From NCBI RefSeq assembly GCF_002270415.1, contig NZ_NNRI01000022.1:124001-188000 (forward strand): a DNA stretch of 64,000 bases. The letters run 5' to 3'. Made by a program: the position numbers and the translations under genes. Positions 40,358 to 48,637 of this stretch are shown here, one piece after another. Position 1 is the first letter of the stretch, and the number at the start of each line of letters is the position of its first letter. This stretch comes from Mesorhizobium sophorae. GTDB taxonomy: Bacteria > Pseudomonadota > Alphaproteobacteria > Rhizobiales > Rhizobiaceae. The notes under the pieces were generated by a model. The model saw only the letters and a program-made list of their open reading frames with translations, was not told the DNA's origin and searched no databases.

Positions 40358-41418
40358 CCGCGCCTTTGGTCGACATAGACTCGGTCTCGCATCGCTTCGG
40401 CCAACAGACGGTGCTCAAGAGCGTTTCGCTCAAGATCGAACCGGGCAGCTACACCATCCTGCTCGGACCGTCAGGCTCGGGCAAGACGACGCTGCTGTCC
40501 ATTCTCGGCGGCTTCGTCACCCCGAGCGAAGGCAAGGTTTTCATCCGCGGCGTGGACTGCACCTCGCTGCCGCCGGCAAAGCGCCCGACGACGACGGTGT
40601 TCCAGGATTACGCGCTGTTCCCGCATATGAGCGTCGGCAGCAATGTCGGCTTCGGCCTGCGCATGCAGGGCGTCGATGGCTCGACGCGGGCCGCACGGGC
40701 GCGCAAGGCGCTGGCGCTGGTCGGCCTCGCCTCTTCTTTCGACAAGAAACCGCACCAGCTCTCCGGCGGCCAGCGGCAGCGCGTGGCGCTGGCGCGTGCG
40801 CTGGTGATCGAACCGGCGGTGCTTTTGCTCGACGAGCCGCTTGGCGCGCTCGATCTGAAATTGCGGCGCCAGATGCAGGACGAGCTGAAGGCGATCCAGA
40901 AGCGCGTCGGCACCGCCTTCATCCATGTTACCCACGACCAGGAAGAGGCGATGGCGCTCGCCGACCACTGCGTGGTGATGAATGACGGGCGCATCGAGGA
41001 CGAAGGGCCACCTGAACGTGTCTACGCCAGGCCGGCGACGCGCTTTTCCGCCACCTTCATGGGCGAAAGCACGATCCTGGCTGGCACCGTCACGGAGGCC
41101 AGTGACAGGACCAGCACTGTCGCGACGCCGGTCGGGCAGGTTTCGTTGCCGAGCGCGTTGCCGGTGGGCTCGGCTGTCGGGCTCGCCATACGACCGGAGC
41201 ACCTCGTCCTCGGCGCGGCCGGCGGCGGTGTCAGGCTTGGTAGCGCCGAGGTCAGCGACGTCGTCTTCCAGGGGAGCTTCAAGCGCGTGCTGGCGGTTTC
41301 CGTCGAAGACCCTTCGCTGCAGTTCATCGCCAGGCTTCCGGCATGGGCGGCAGTCCAGCCGGGCGACACGGTTGCGGTTTCGTGCGATACCGACCAGATC
41401 ATCCTGTTGATGGACTGA
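40354..41418 (+). CDS. ABC transporter ATP-binding protein, PotA type
   Basis: 354 residues. Walker A GPSGSGKTT, Q-loop VFQDYALFPHMSV, signature LSGGQRQRVALARAL, Walker B AVLLLDEPLGALD and H-loop VTHDQEEAMAL are all intact. A C-terminal TOBE-like domain follows (MGESTILAGTVTEAS, LAIRPEHLVLG). It powers the permease pair encoded directly upstream. The stop is two bases from the next ATG. Confidence 0.92.
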   Translation: MTAPLVDIDSVSHRFGQQTVLKSVSLKIEPGSYTILLGPSGSGKTTLLSILGGFVTPSEGKVFIRGVDCTSLPPAKRPTTTVFQDYALFPHMSVGSNVGFGLRMQGVDGSTRAARARKALALVGLASSFDKKPHQLSGGQRQRVALARALVIEPAVLLLDEPLGALDLKLRRQMQDELKAIQKRVGTAFIHVTHDQEEAMALADHCVVMNDGRIEDEGPPERVYARPATRFSATFMGESTILAGTVTEASDRTSTVATPVGQVSLPSALPVGSAVGLAIRPEHLVLGAAGGGVRLGSAEVSDVVFQGSFKRVLAVSVEDPSLQFIARLPAWAAVQPGDTVAVSCDTDQIILLMD

Positions 41419-41420
41419 AC

Positions 41421-42179
41421 ATGGGCACGCTTCCGGTCATCGGAGCTCCGGACTGGTACGAGACCATCCGCATGAGCGATGGCGTGACGCTGATCCATGA
41501 GCCGTGGATCAAGCCGTTCTTCCGCTGCAACATGTGGCATGTGCGCGGCCGCGACCGTGATCTCCTGTTCGATACCGGCCTCGGCCATTTCAGCCTCAGG
41601 CGCCACGTGTCGCTGGTGACGGAGCGAAAGCTGACCTGCGTCGCCAGCCACACGCATTTCGATCATATCGGCTGCCATCACGAATTTCCCGACCGCTGCG
41701 TGCACGCCGCCGAAGCGGAAATCCTGGCCGATCCGCGCAACGAATGGACGGCCGCCGGCACTTACGCGACAGACGAGATGTTCGACGGTATGCCGCAAGG
41801 CTGGGACACCGCGCGCTACAGCATCCAGCCCGCGCCGGCCGACCGCCTGCTCGCGCATGGCGATGTCGTCGATCTCGGCGACCGTGCCTTCGAGGTGATC
41901 CACACGCCCGGCCATTCGCCCGGCGGCATCGCGCTCCACGAGAAAGAGACCGGCATCATGCTTTCCGGCGACATCATCTATGACGGCCCGCTGATCGACG
42001 ACGTCTATCACTCCGATATTTCCGACTACATGGCGACGCTGCTCGGCATGCGCGACCTCGATGTCGCAGTCGTGCATGGCGGCCATTTTCCGAGCTTCGG
42101 CAAGGTGCGCTACCGCCAGCTTGTCGACGAATATCTGGCGCAGAAGCGGCAGGCCGGCTGCCATCTGCGACAGCCTTAG
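41421..42179 (+). CDS. Metallo-beta-lactamase-fold hydrolase
   Basis: 252 residues, last gene of the transporter operon. Metal motif HTHFDHIGCH (about 74-83), then HTPGHSPGGIALHEKE, LSGDIIYDGPL and VVHGGHFPSF supply the remaining His and Asp ligands of a two-metal site. Enzymes of this fold hydrolyse esters, lactones, thioesters or amides. Placement right after the ABC genes suggests it acts on the imported compound or its product. No closer subfamily assigned. Confidence 0.85.
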   Translation: MGTLPVIGAPDWYETIRMSDGVTLIHEPWIKPFFRCNMWHVRGRDRDLLFDTGLGHFSLRRHVSLVTERKLTCVASHTHFDHIGCHHEFPDRCVHAAEAEILADPRNEWTAAGTYATDEMFDGMPQGWDTARYSIQPAPADRLLAHGDVVDLGDRAFEVIHTPGHSPGGIALHEKETGIMLSGDIIYDGPLIDDVYHSDISDYMATLLGMRDLDVAVVHGGHFPSFGKVRYRQLVDEYLAQKRQAGCHLRQP

Positions 42180-42187
42180 CAAGCGAG

Positions 42188-42877
42188 TTAGCGCATCAAT
42201 TCGAAATGTCGCGGAAACGACTGATGCAGCAGCATCAGCATCGTCTTTCTCAACACATCGGAATTGCCCGCCGGTGGATTGAGGTGATCCCAGATCCATG
42301 CGCCATGGACGAGATAGTTGAGGCTCTCAGCCAGCGTGTCCGGGTCGACATCGGTGTAGCCGCCGCTGCGCTTGATTTCGATGAGCAGGTCGCGCGCCTC
42401 GGCATTGTAGCTGAGATCGCTGGGCAGGCCGATCTCGTTGTAGATCTGCATGCTCTTGCGGTCGCTGGAGAACACGACAAAGACCGAGACCCATTTCGGA
42501 TGCTGCCGCGCGAATCTTTGCGCGCATTCGACCGCGCCCATGAGCCGCTCGACCGGCGATAGGCCGGGCACGCGCACCAGCGTCGCCCACAATTCATCGT
42601 ACTGATCGCTGAGATACTGCAGCACGGCCCGAAACAGGTTCTCCTTGCTGCGAAAGTGGAAAACCACCAGTGCGTTGGAGGATCCGACATGCTCGGCGAT
42701 GCGCTGCATCGTGACACTCGCCAGACCTTCGTCGGCGATGAGATCGATGGTGGCGTCGATGATGCGCTGGATGCTGGCTTCACCGCGCTCGCGCCGGCGA
42801 TCCCTGGGGGCCGGCACGAGCCGGCCGTCGCCAGCCTCGGCGACCATTGCCTTCGCGGCTGCCTTGCGTTGCGCCAT
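42188..42877 (-). CDS. TetR-family regulator, BetI-like
   Basis: 229 residues from the ATG at 42877. After a basic leader, the helix-turn-helix reads IQRIIDATIDLIADEGLASV then TMQRIAEHVGSSNALVVFHFRSKENL. The C-terminal domain (LSPVERLMGAVECAQRFARQHPKW, VFVVFSSDRKSMQIYNEIG) is of the BetI/TetR_C_6 kind. It is the last gene on the minus strand after the amidase and probably belongs to that operon. It converges with the hydrolase gene, 8 bases apart. Confidence 0.85.
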   Translation of the reverse strand: MAQRKAAAKAMVAEAGDGRLVPAPRDRRRERGEASIQRIIDATIDLIADEGLASVTMQRIAEHVGSSNALVVFHFRSKENLFRAVLQYLSDQYDELWATLVRVPGLSPVERLMGAVECAQRFARQHPKWVSVFVVFSSDRKSMQIYNEIGLPSDLSYNAEARDLLIEIKRSGGYTDVDPDTLAESLNYLVHGAWIWDHLNPPAGNSDVLRKTMLMLLHQSFPRHFELMR

Positions 42878-42986
42878 TTCTGTCCAGCCTTTCAAACCTC
42901 GCGGCGGAGCTTTCCAGCCCCGCGCGCCGGCTCACCATAACCGAAGCCGGAGATCAAGCACCAGCGCGGCAAGGGCCACATGGCTA

Positions 42987-44414
42987 TCACAGCGACGGTC
43001 GCGTTTCGGTGTTTGTGTACCACTGTCCCTGAGCCGTCTCATAGGCCAGCGCCGCCCGGAAGACATCGGCGTCGCAATAGGTGCGGCCGACAATCTGGAT
43101 GCCGGTCGGCACGCCATTCGTCGCGCGGCCCGACGGCATGGACAGAACCGGGCAACGGCTCAGCATGTTGAATGGCGTCGTCATCACCCAGCCAAGCGAA
43201 GGGTTCACCTGCTTTCCGCTGATCTCGACGGTGTCCCTGGTGTGGTCGAACTCCGCCGGCACAGAGGGAAGCGCATTGGTCGGGCAGATCAGCACATCAT
43301 ATGTCTCCAGCAACGGTCCGAGCGTCTGGTACATCCTGGCCGCCACGTCGAGGGTTGCGACAAAATCCGTAGCCTTCGACTTTTGCCCATCTTCGGCAAA
43401 TTGCCGTGCATAGCTGGTCATATCCCCGCCGTGCTGCTTGAGAAGTTGCGCCAGCGAAGCACCGAAGAGGTGCTCCAGATAGGCAATGCCGGCCTTGAGC
43501 ACCTCGTCGCCCCAGCCCAGATCGACCTCCTCGACGGTGGCGCCAAGTGAGCGGAACACGTCGCAGGCGGCGAGTGTGTTTTTGCGCACCTCCGCATCCA
43601 CTTCGAAGGAGCCGAGGTCCATCGAGAGAGCAATCTTCCAGCCCTTGATCGGCTTGTAGTCGAGTGGCAGGCGCAATTTCGGACGCAGCGTGGCGATGTC
43701 GAGCGGACTTGGTCCCGCCATGACATTCTGCAACAGGATCGCATCCCCGACGTTTCGCGCCAGCGGGCCGGTGTGGCAATAGAAGTCGAGATTGAACGGC
43801 GGCTCGTCCGGGTTGCGCCCATAAGGCGGCTTGAAGCCGACGAGACCGCAAGCGGACGCCGGAATGCGGATCGAGCCTGCAATGTCCGAACCGGTGGCGA
43901 TCGCCGATGTGCCCGAGGCCAGCGTCGCCGCCGCACCGCCGGATGAACCACCCGGCGTGAAGTCCGGGTTCCACGGATTGCGCGTGACGCCCCAGCGCCT
44001 CGACCAGGTATAGCCGGCGCAGCTGAATTCGGGCGTTGCCGTGCGTGCATGGACGATGCCTCCGGCCTTGATGATGCGCTCGTTCATCGTCGAAGTGTGG
44101 CCGCCAATGGCGTCCTTCGACAGCAGCGAGCCGTGCGATGTCGGCTTGCCCTTGATGTAGCTCTCGTCCTTGATGCCGATCGGCAGGCCCTCGAGCGCGC
44201 CGGTCCTGGCCCCCCTGGCGTATTTCGCCTCAGCTTTTTTGGCCAGTTCCATCGCCTCGTCGAAATGGGTAAAGGTGAAGCAGTTGATTGCCGAACTGGT
44301 GGCTTCGGCGCGGTCGATGGTCGCCTGCATCAATTCGACGGGCGAGAGTTTCTTCGCCTTGAACAGCCGCAGCGCCTCGCTGGCCGGCATGTAGCAAAGG
44401 TCGAGATCAGTCAT
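42987..44414 (-). CDS. Amidase (amidase-signature family)
   Basis: 475 residues with the amidase-signature catalytic set: Lys in LPIGIKDESYIKG, the glycine-serine motif FTPGGSSGGAAATLASG, and the nucleophile region TGSDIAGSIRIPASACGLVGFKP. It opens LCYMPASEALRLFKAKKLSPVELM, as in AtzF/GatA relatives. It hydrolyses amides to acid plus ammonia or amine; the natural substrate is unknown. It lies downstream of the second polyamine-type ABC system, so it likely processes the imported compound. Confidence 0.9.
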   Translation of the reverse strand: MTDLDLCYMPASEALRLFKAKKLSPVELMQATIDRAEATSSAINCFTFTHFDEAMELAKKAEAKYARGARTGALEGLPIGIKDESYIKGKPTSHGSLLSKDAIGGHTSTMNERIIKAGGIVHARTATPEFSCAGYTWSRRWGVTRNPWNPDFTPGGSSGGAAATLASGTSAIATGSDIAGSIRIPASACGLVGFKPPYGRNPDEPPFNLDFYCHTGPLARNVGDAILLQNVMAGPSPLDIATLRPKLRLPLDYKPIKGWKIALSMDLGSFEVDAEVRKNTLAACDVFRSLGATVEEVDLGWGDEVLKAGIAYLEHLFGASLAQLLKQHGGDMTSYARQFAEDGQKSKATDFVATLDVAARMYQTLGPLLETYDVLICPTNALPSVPAEFDHTRDTVEISGKQVNPSLGWVMTTPFNMLSRCPVLSMPSGRATNGVPTGIQIVGRTYCDADVFRAALAYETAQGQWYTNTETRPSL

Positions 44415-44503
44415 GGGAAGTCTCCTGCGATCGCCGGATCGCCTTTGGCATGGACGGGAGGTGGCCGCGCCGCGATATCGCGGCGCGAGAAACCGGGGTC
44501 GGG

Positions 44504-45538
44504 CTATTTCTGGAGATCGGTCCAGATTTTCGTGTAGAGCGCCTGCACATCAGGTGGACAGGCCGGCATGAATTGTCCCTTGGCAGCGAATTCGGCCGGA
44601 ACGTTCACTTCCGGCGCGTTCTTCATGTCGTCGGGCATGAAGGCTTCCGAGCCTTTGATGCCGTTCGAATAGCGCGCGAAGGCCGAGATCAGTGCGGCGT
44701 TCTGCGGGTCCATGATGAAGTTCTGGAAGAGCTTGGCGTTCTCGACGTTCCTGGCGTCCTTGAGGACGGCGACGTTGTCCATCCAGATCGGGTAGCCTTC
44801 CTTGGGATAGCCATAGACGATCTTGTCGTTCTGCAGCCGCTGGCGGAGCGAAATGCCGTTCCAGTTGACGCCGGCGGCGATGTCGCCCTTGCCGAGGCCG
44901 TCGACGGCGCCATAGTCGAAGGACAGCCATTTCGCCTTGGCCTCGACCAGCTTGTCGCGCACTTTCTTCAGCACGAGCTTGTCGTCGGTGCAGTATTGGC
45001 CGCCTTCGTAGGCGATGGCGAGGAACATGACGTCACCCATTTCGGGAACGACATTGATCTTGCCGACGAGTTCGGGCGGCGGATCGAGGAAGATCGCGGA
45101 CGTGTTCACATCACCCGAATAGACCGACTTGTTCACCGATACGCCTGTCGTGCCCCACTGCCACGGAACGGTGTATTTACGACCCGGATCGAAGGGGACA
45201 TCGACCCATTTGGAATCGACGTTTTTGAAATTCTCCATCTGGTCCGGCCGCGATTCAAGCAGCAGCCCCTCGCTGATCCAGATCGGGACGACGCTTGCCG
45301 AAGGCACGACGATGTCGAAACCGGCGCCGCCCTGGCGGATCTTGGCGAGTGCTGTGTCGTTGGAATCGAAGTCGGTGACGGTGACCTTGACCTTGTAGAT
45401 CTCCTCGAACTTCTTGATGAGATCGGGGTTGGTGTAGTTGCCCCAATTGTAGATGTTGAGCTCACCTTCGGCGCGGGCAGCACCCGTCACGGCCAGCAGC
45501 GACAGCCCGATCGCCGTCGCGGTCAGTTTCCAGTTCAT
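44504..45538 (-). CDS. ABC transporter substrate-binding protein, polyamine type (second system)
   Basis: 344 residues from the ATG at 45538. Signal peptide about 1-23 (MNWKLTATAIGLSLLAVTGA then ARA). Mature part: GELNIYNWGNYTNPDLIKKF, VTVTDFDSNDTALAKIRQGG and GFDIVVPSASVVP, as in PotD-like proteins, and VPWQWGTTGVSVNKSVYSGD. It follows the PotC gene by 40 bases and precedes the amidase. It differs clearly from the first system's binding protein, so the two probably bind different substrates. Confidence 0.88.
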   Translation of the reverse strand: MNWKLTATAIGLSLLAVTGAARAEGELNIYNWGNYTNPDLIKKFEEIYKVKVTVTDFDSNDTALAKIRQGGAGFDIVVPSASVVPIWISEGLLLESRPDQMENFKNVDSKWVDVPFDPGRKYTVPWQWGTTGVSVNKSVYSGDVNTSAIFLDPPPELVGKINVVPEMGDVMFLAIAYEGGQYCTDDKLVLKKVRDKLVEAKAKWLSFDYGAVDGLGKGDIAAGVNWNGISLRQRLQNDKIVYGYPKEGYPIWMDNVAVLKDARNVENAKLFQNFIMDPQNAALISAFARYSNGIKGSEAFMPDDMKNAPEVNVPAEFAAKGQFMPACPPDVQALYTKIWTDLQK

Positions 45539-45578
45539 GCTCCATGCTCCCATTGTTGGGACCGTCGGCGTTGCCGCC

Positions 45579-46379
45579 TCAGGTCCGTTTCCTGCTGATG
45601 AAAAAGAAAGCCGTGACGATGCCTATCGACAGCATGAGGAAGGCCGTCGAGATCGCATTGACTTCCGGCGTGACGGTGCGCCGGAGCTGGCCGAGCATGT
45701 AGGTCGGCAGCGTGTCCTGCCCGCCCGATTTGACGAATTCGGTTATGACGACGTCATCCAGCGAGACGACGAAGGCGAGCATCAGTCCGGCGAGGATGCC
45801 CGGCCAGAGCAATGGCAAGGTCACGTGCAGGAATGTCTTCCACTTCGTTGCGTAGAGATCGGCCGCCGCGGTCTCGAGTGCCAGGTCCATGCTTTCAAGC
45901 CGCGCCCGGATCGGCAGATAGGCGAACGGGATGCAGAAGGCGGTGTGCGCTGCGACGAGGTAGCCGAGCCCGGAATACCCAGTCCAGATCTTGATGCGCG
46001 AGAACACGATCAGCAGCGCCACCGCGGTGACGATCTCCGGCACCATCAGCGGCTGGTTGATGAAGGCGTATTTGAGCGTCAGCCCCGGATATGGTTTGGT
46101 CCTGGTCGTCGCCAGCGCCGCCATCGTGGCGGTGATCGTCGCCAACATGGCGGCGACAGCGGCGATCTGGAACGAGCGGATCGACGCCTCGATGACCAGC
46201 CCATTGTTCCAGGCGATGTGGAACCAGCGCAGCGAAAAGCCTTTCCAGATCACAATGGAATCATTGTCGTTGAAGGCGTAGACCACGAGCGTGGCGATCG
46301 GCAGGTAAAGCAGGAAGAAACACACCATCGCCACGCTGACGAAGCCGTTCTGCCGCCGGACGTCGAAGCGATTAGCCAT
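45579..46379 (-). CDS. ABC transporter permease, PotC type (second system)
   Basis: 266 residues. The ATG at 46379 overlaps the stop of the PotB gene by eight bases; a longer frame to 46412 is less likely. Six helices, with the coupling loop MDLALETAAADLYATKWKTF then LHVTLPLLWPGILAGLMLAF and VVSLDDVVITEFV, as in PotC/PotI. It pairs with the upstream PotB-type permease. Confidence 0.9.
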   Translation of the reverse strand: MANRFDVRRQNGFVSVAMVCFFLLYLPIATLVVYAFNDNDSIVIWKGFSLRWFHIAWNNGLVIEASIRSFQIAAVAAMLATITATMAALATTRTKPYPGLTLKYAFINQPLMVPEIVTAVALLIVFSRIKIWTGYSGLGYLVAAHTAFCIPFAYLPIRARLESMDLALETAAADLYATKWKTFLHVTLPLLWPGILAGLMLAFVVSLDDVVITEFVKSGGQDTLPTYMLGQLRRTVTPEVNAISTAFLMLSIGIVTAFFFISRKRT

Positions 46380-47292
46380 GGGCGCCATCCGACCTGGTCG
46401 TGTTGCGGACATAGAACAGCAACGCCACCATGACGATCGCCATCAAGGTGATCGAAAGCGCCGCACCAAGCGGCCAGTTTCTGCCCTGGCCAAACTGCAG
46501 CTCGATCAGGTTGCCAATCATCAGATTGGTGCCGCCGCCGAGCACCCTTGGCGTCACATAGGCGCCGAGCGAGGGGATGAAGACGAGGATCGAGCCGGCG
46601 ACGATGCCTGGCGTGACCAGCGGGACGATGATGCGCCTCAGCACCTGGGACCGCGTCGCGTAGAGGTCGTAGCCCGCCTCGACCAGGCGGAAGTCGATCT
46701 TCTCCATGCTGGCGTATAGCGGCAGCACCATCAGCGGCAGGAACACGTAGACCATGCCGGCCAGGACGGCGAAATTGGTGTACATAAGCTGCACTGGATG
46801 GTCGGTGATCCCAAGCAGTTGCAGCACCGAATTGATGATGCCGTCATTGCGCAGCACCTGTTGCATGGCGAAGGTGCGGATCAGGAGGTTGGTCCAGAAC
46901 GGGATGGTGATCAGGAACAGCCAGATGTCGCGCCGGTGGTCCGGCCGTGTGGCAATGAAATAGGCGGTGGGGAAGCCGAGGATCAGGGTCAGCACAGTGG
47001 TTGCCAGCGACAGCGATACCGAGCGCCAGAAGATCGACAGATAGGCGGTGGCCAACGACAGCGTGTCGTCGAAGACGTCACGCTCGAACAGCACGCTCAC
47101 CCAGGCATCGGTCGAGAACTGCCATTTCACATCGCCGTAGTTGCCTGGCGTCAGAAAGGAATAGACGACCACGATCAGCAGCGGCCCCAGGGCCGCGACG
47201 AAGACGATCAGCAGCGCCGGGGTGGAAAGCAGCCAGCGTGACCTGATATCGTCACGTTCAGCCTTTTCGGCTACCTCTATCGCGGTCGCCAT
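46372..47292 (-). CDS. ABC transporter permease, PotB type (second system)
   Basis: 306 residues. A charged N-terminus precedes WLLSTPALLIVFVAALGPLL, and the coupling loop reads LVEAGYDLYATRSQVLRRII then VPLVTPGIVAGSILVFIPSL. Text such as YVTPRVLGGGTNLMIGNLIE is typical of PotB/PotH. It starts 4 bases after the ATPase stop. Confidence 0.9.
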   Translation of the reverse strand: MATAIEVAEKAERDDIRSRWLLSTPALLIVFVAALGPLLIVVVYSFLTPGNYGDVKWQFSTDAWVSVLFERDVFDDTLSLATAYLSIFWRSVSLSLATTVLTLILGFPTAYFIATRPDHRRDIWLFLITIPFWTNLLIRTFAMQQVLRNDGIINSVLQLLGITDHPVQLMYTNFAVLAGMVYVFLPLMVLPLYASMEKIDFRLVEAGYDLYATRSQVLRRIIVPLVTPGIVAGSILVFIPSLGAYVTPRVLGGGTNLMIGNLIELQFGQGRNWPLGAALSITLMAIVMVALLFYVRNTTRSDGAHG

Positions 47293-47296
47293 AGCC

Positions 47297-48388
47297 CTAG
47301 TCCTTCAGCACTTGGGCAGCGTCGTCGCCGATCGATATGCCGACCTTGTCGCCGTTTTCGAAGCCGCAGCTGGCGCTGCGCGAGTTCTGCTGGCGCACCA
47401 TGAAGGCGTTGCCTTCATCCAGCCGGACATGGATATGCGTGTCGGTGCCGAAATAGACGATGGTCTCGATCGTGCCGGTCAGGTCGCCGCGGCCTTTGAC
47501 GAGCTTGGCATGCTCAGGCCGGACCATCAGCGTTGCGTTGCCGCCTGCGCGGAAGTCCGCGGCGGCGGTCGCGCAGATCTTCGCACCCGAGCGCAAGGTA
47601 ATCCGCGCCCGGCCATCGCCTGCACTTTCGACCATGCCGGTCAGGAAGTTCGTCTCGCCGATAAAGTCGGCGACGAAGCGTTCCGACGGGTGGTCATAGA
47701 CGTCCCAGGGCGTGCCGACCTGCAGGATGTTTCCCGCCGACATCACCGCGATGCGGTCCGACATCGTCAGCGCTTCCTCCTGGTCGTGGGTGACGAAGAT
47801 GAAGGTGATGCCGGTCTCGTGCTGCAGCCGCTTCAGCTCGATCTGCATTTCCTTGCGCAGCTTGTAGTCGAGCGCCGACAAGGGTTCGTCGAGCAGCAGC
47901 ACCTTCGGCTGCGGTGCGAGTGCCCTTGCCAGCGCCACACGCTGCTGCTGGCCGCCGGAGATCTGGCTGGTGCGGCGATTTTTGAGCGCCTGCATGTGGA
48001 CGAGCTTCAGCATCGCGTCGACACGCGCCTCTATCTCGGCCTTCGGCCTGCCCAGCATCTTCAGGCCAAAACCGATGTTGTCGGCGACCGTCATGTGCGG
48101 AAACAGCGCATAGGACTGGAAGACGGTGTTGACCGGCCGCTTGAACGGCGGCAGCGGCGCGATGTCCTGGCCATAGAGCAGGATTTCGCCGTCAGTCGGA
48201 TAGTCGAAGCCGGCGATCAGCCGCAGCAGCGTCGTCTTTCCGCAGCCCGACGGGCCGAGCAGCGTGAAGAATTCATTTTCGCGGATCGCGACGGAGACGT
48301 TGTCGAGTGCTCTGACCTGGTCCTGACCGGTTTCCCGAAAGATCCTGGTGACGCCCTTCGCCTCAACGGCGGGCCGTATGGCTGTCAA
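47297..48388 (-). CDS. ABC transporter ATP-binding protein, PotA type (second system)
   Basis: 363 residues. Walker A GPSGCGKTT, Q-loop VFQSYALFPHMTV, signature ISGGQQQRVALARAL, Walker B KVLLLDEPLSALD, H-loop VTHDQEEALTM, then a TOBE region (ETNFLTGMVESAGDGR, LMVRPEHAKLV). It heads a minus-strand operon: ATPase, PotB, PotC, binding protein, amidase, TetR. The operon promoter lies between 48389 and the CHAT gene; no consensus box stands out. Confidence 0.92.
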   Translation of the reverse strand: MTAIRPAVEAKGVTRIFRETGQDQVRALDNVSVAIRENEFFTLLGPSGCGKTTLLRLIAGFDYPTDGEILLYGQDIAPLPPFKRPVNTVFQSYALFPHMTVADNIGFGLKMLGRPKAEIEARVDAMLKLVHMQALKNRRTSQISGGQQQRVALARALAPQPKVLLLDEPLSALDYKLRKEMQIELKRLQHETGITFIFVTHDQEEALTMSDRIAVMSAGNILQVGTPWDVYDHPSERFVADFIGETNFLTGMVESAGDGRARITLRSGAKICATAAADFRAGGNATLMVRPEHAKLVKGRGDLTGTIETIVYFGTDTHIHVRLDEGNAFMVRQQNSRSASCGFENGDKVGISIGDDAAQVLKD

Positions 48389-48637
48389 GATATTCCCTCT
48401 CCTCCGTGGTCATTCACCAGCGCAAACCGGCTGACCAACTTGATCCTCACCACTAGGGATAACTATGACTAAACATACAGTCAATATCTTTTTGTGACCA
48501 CGAGCAGGGCATCAACCGTTGAGGATGCGGCCGATGCGTCGATGAACCCATCATGATATGCTCGGGACGAGGCCGTTGATGAATTTGGGGCAAGTCGTGG
48601 CGTGACCGCCGCGGCCTGCAGGGTTTGGATCAAGCTC

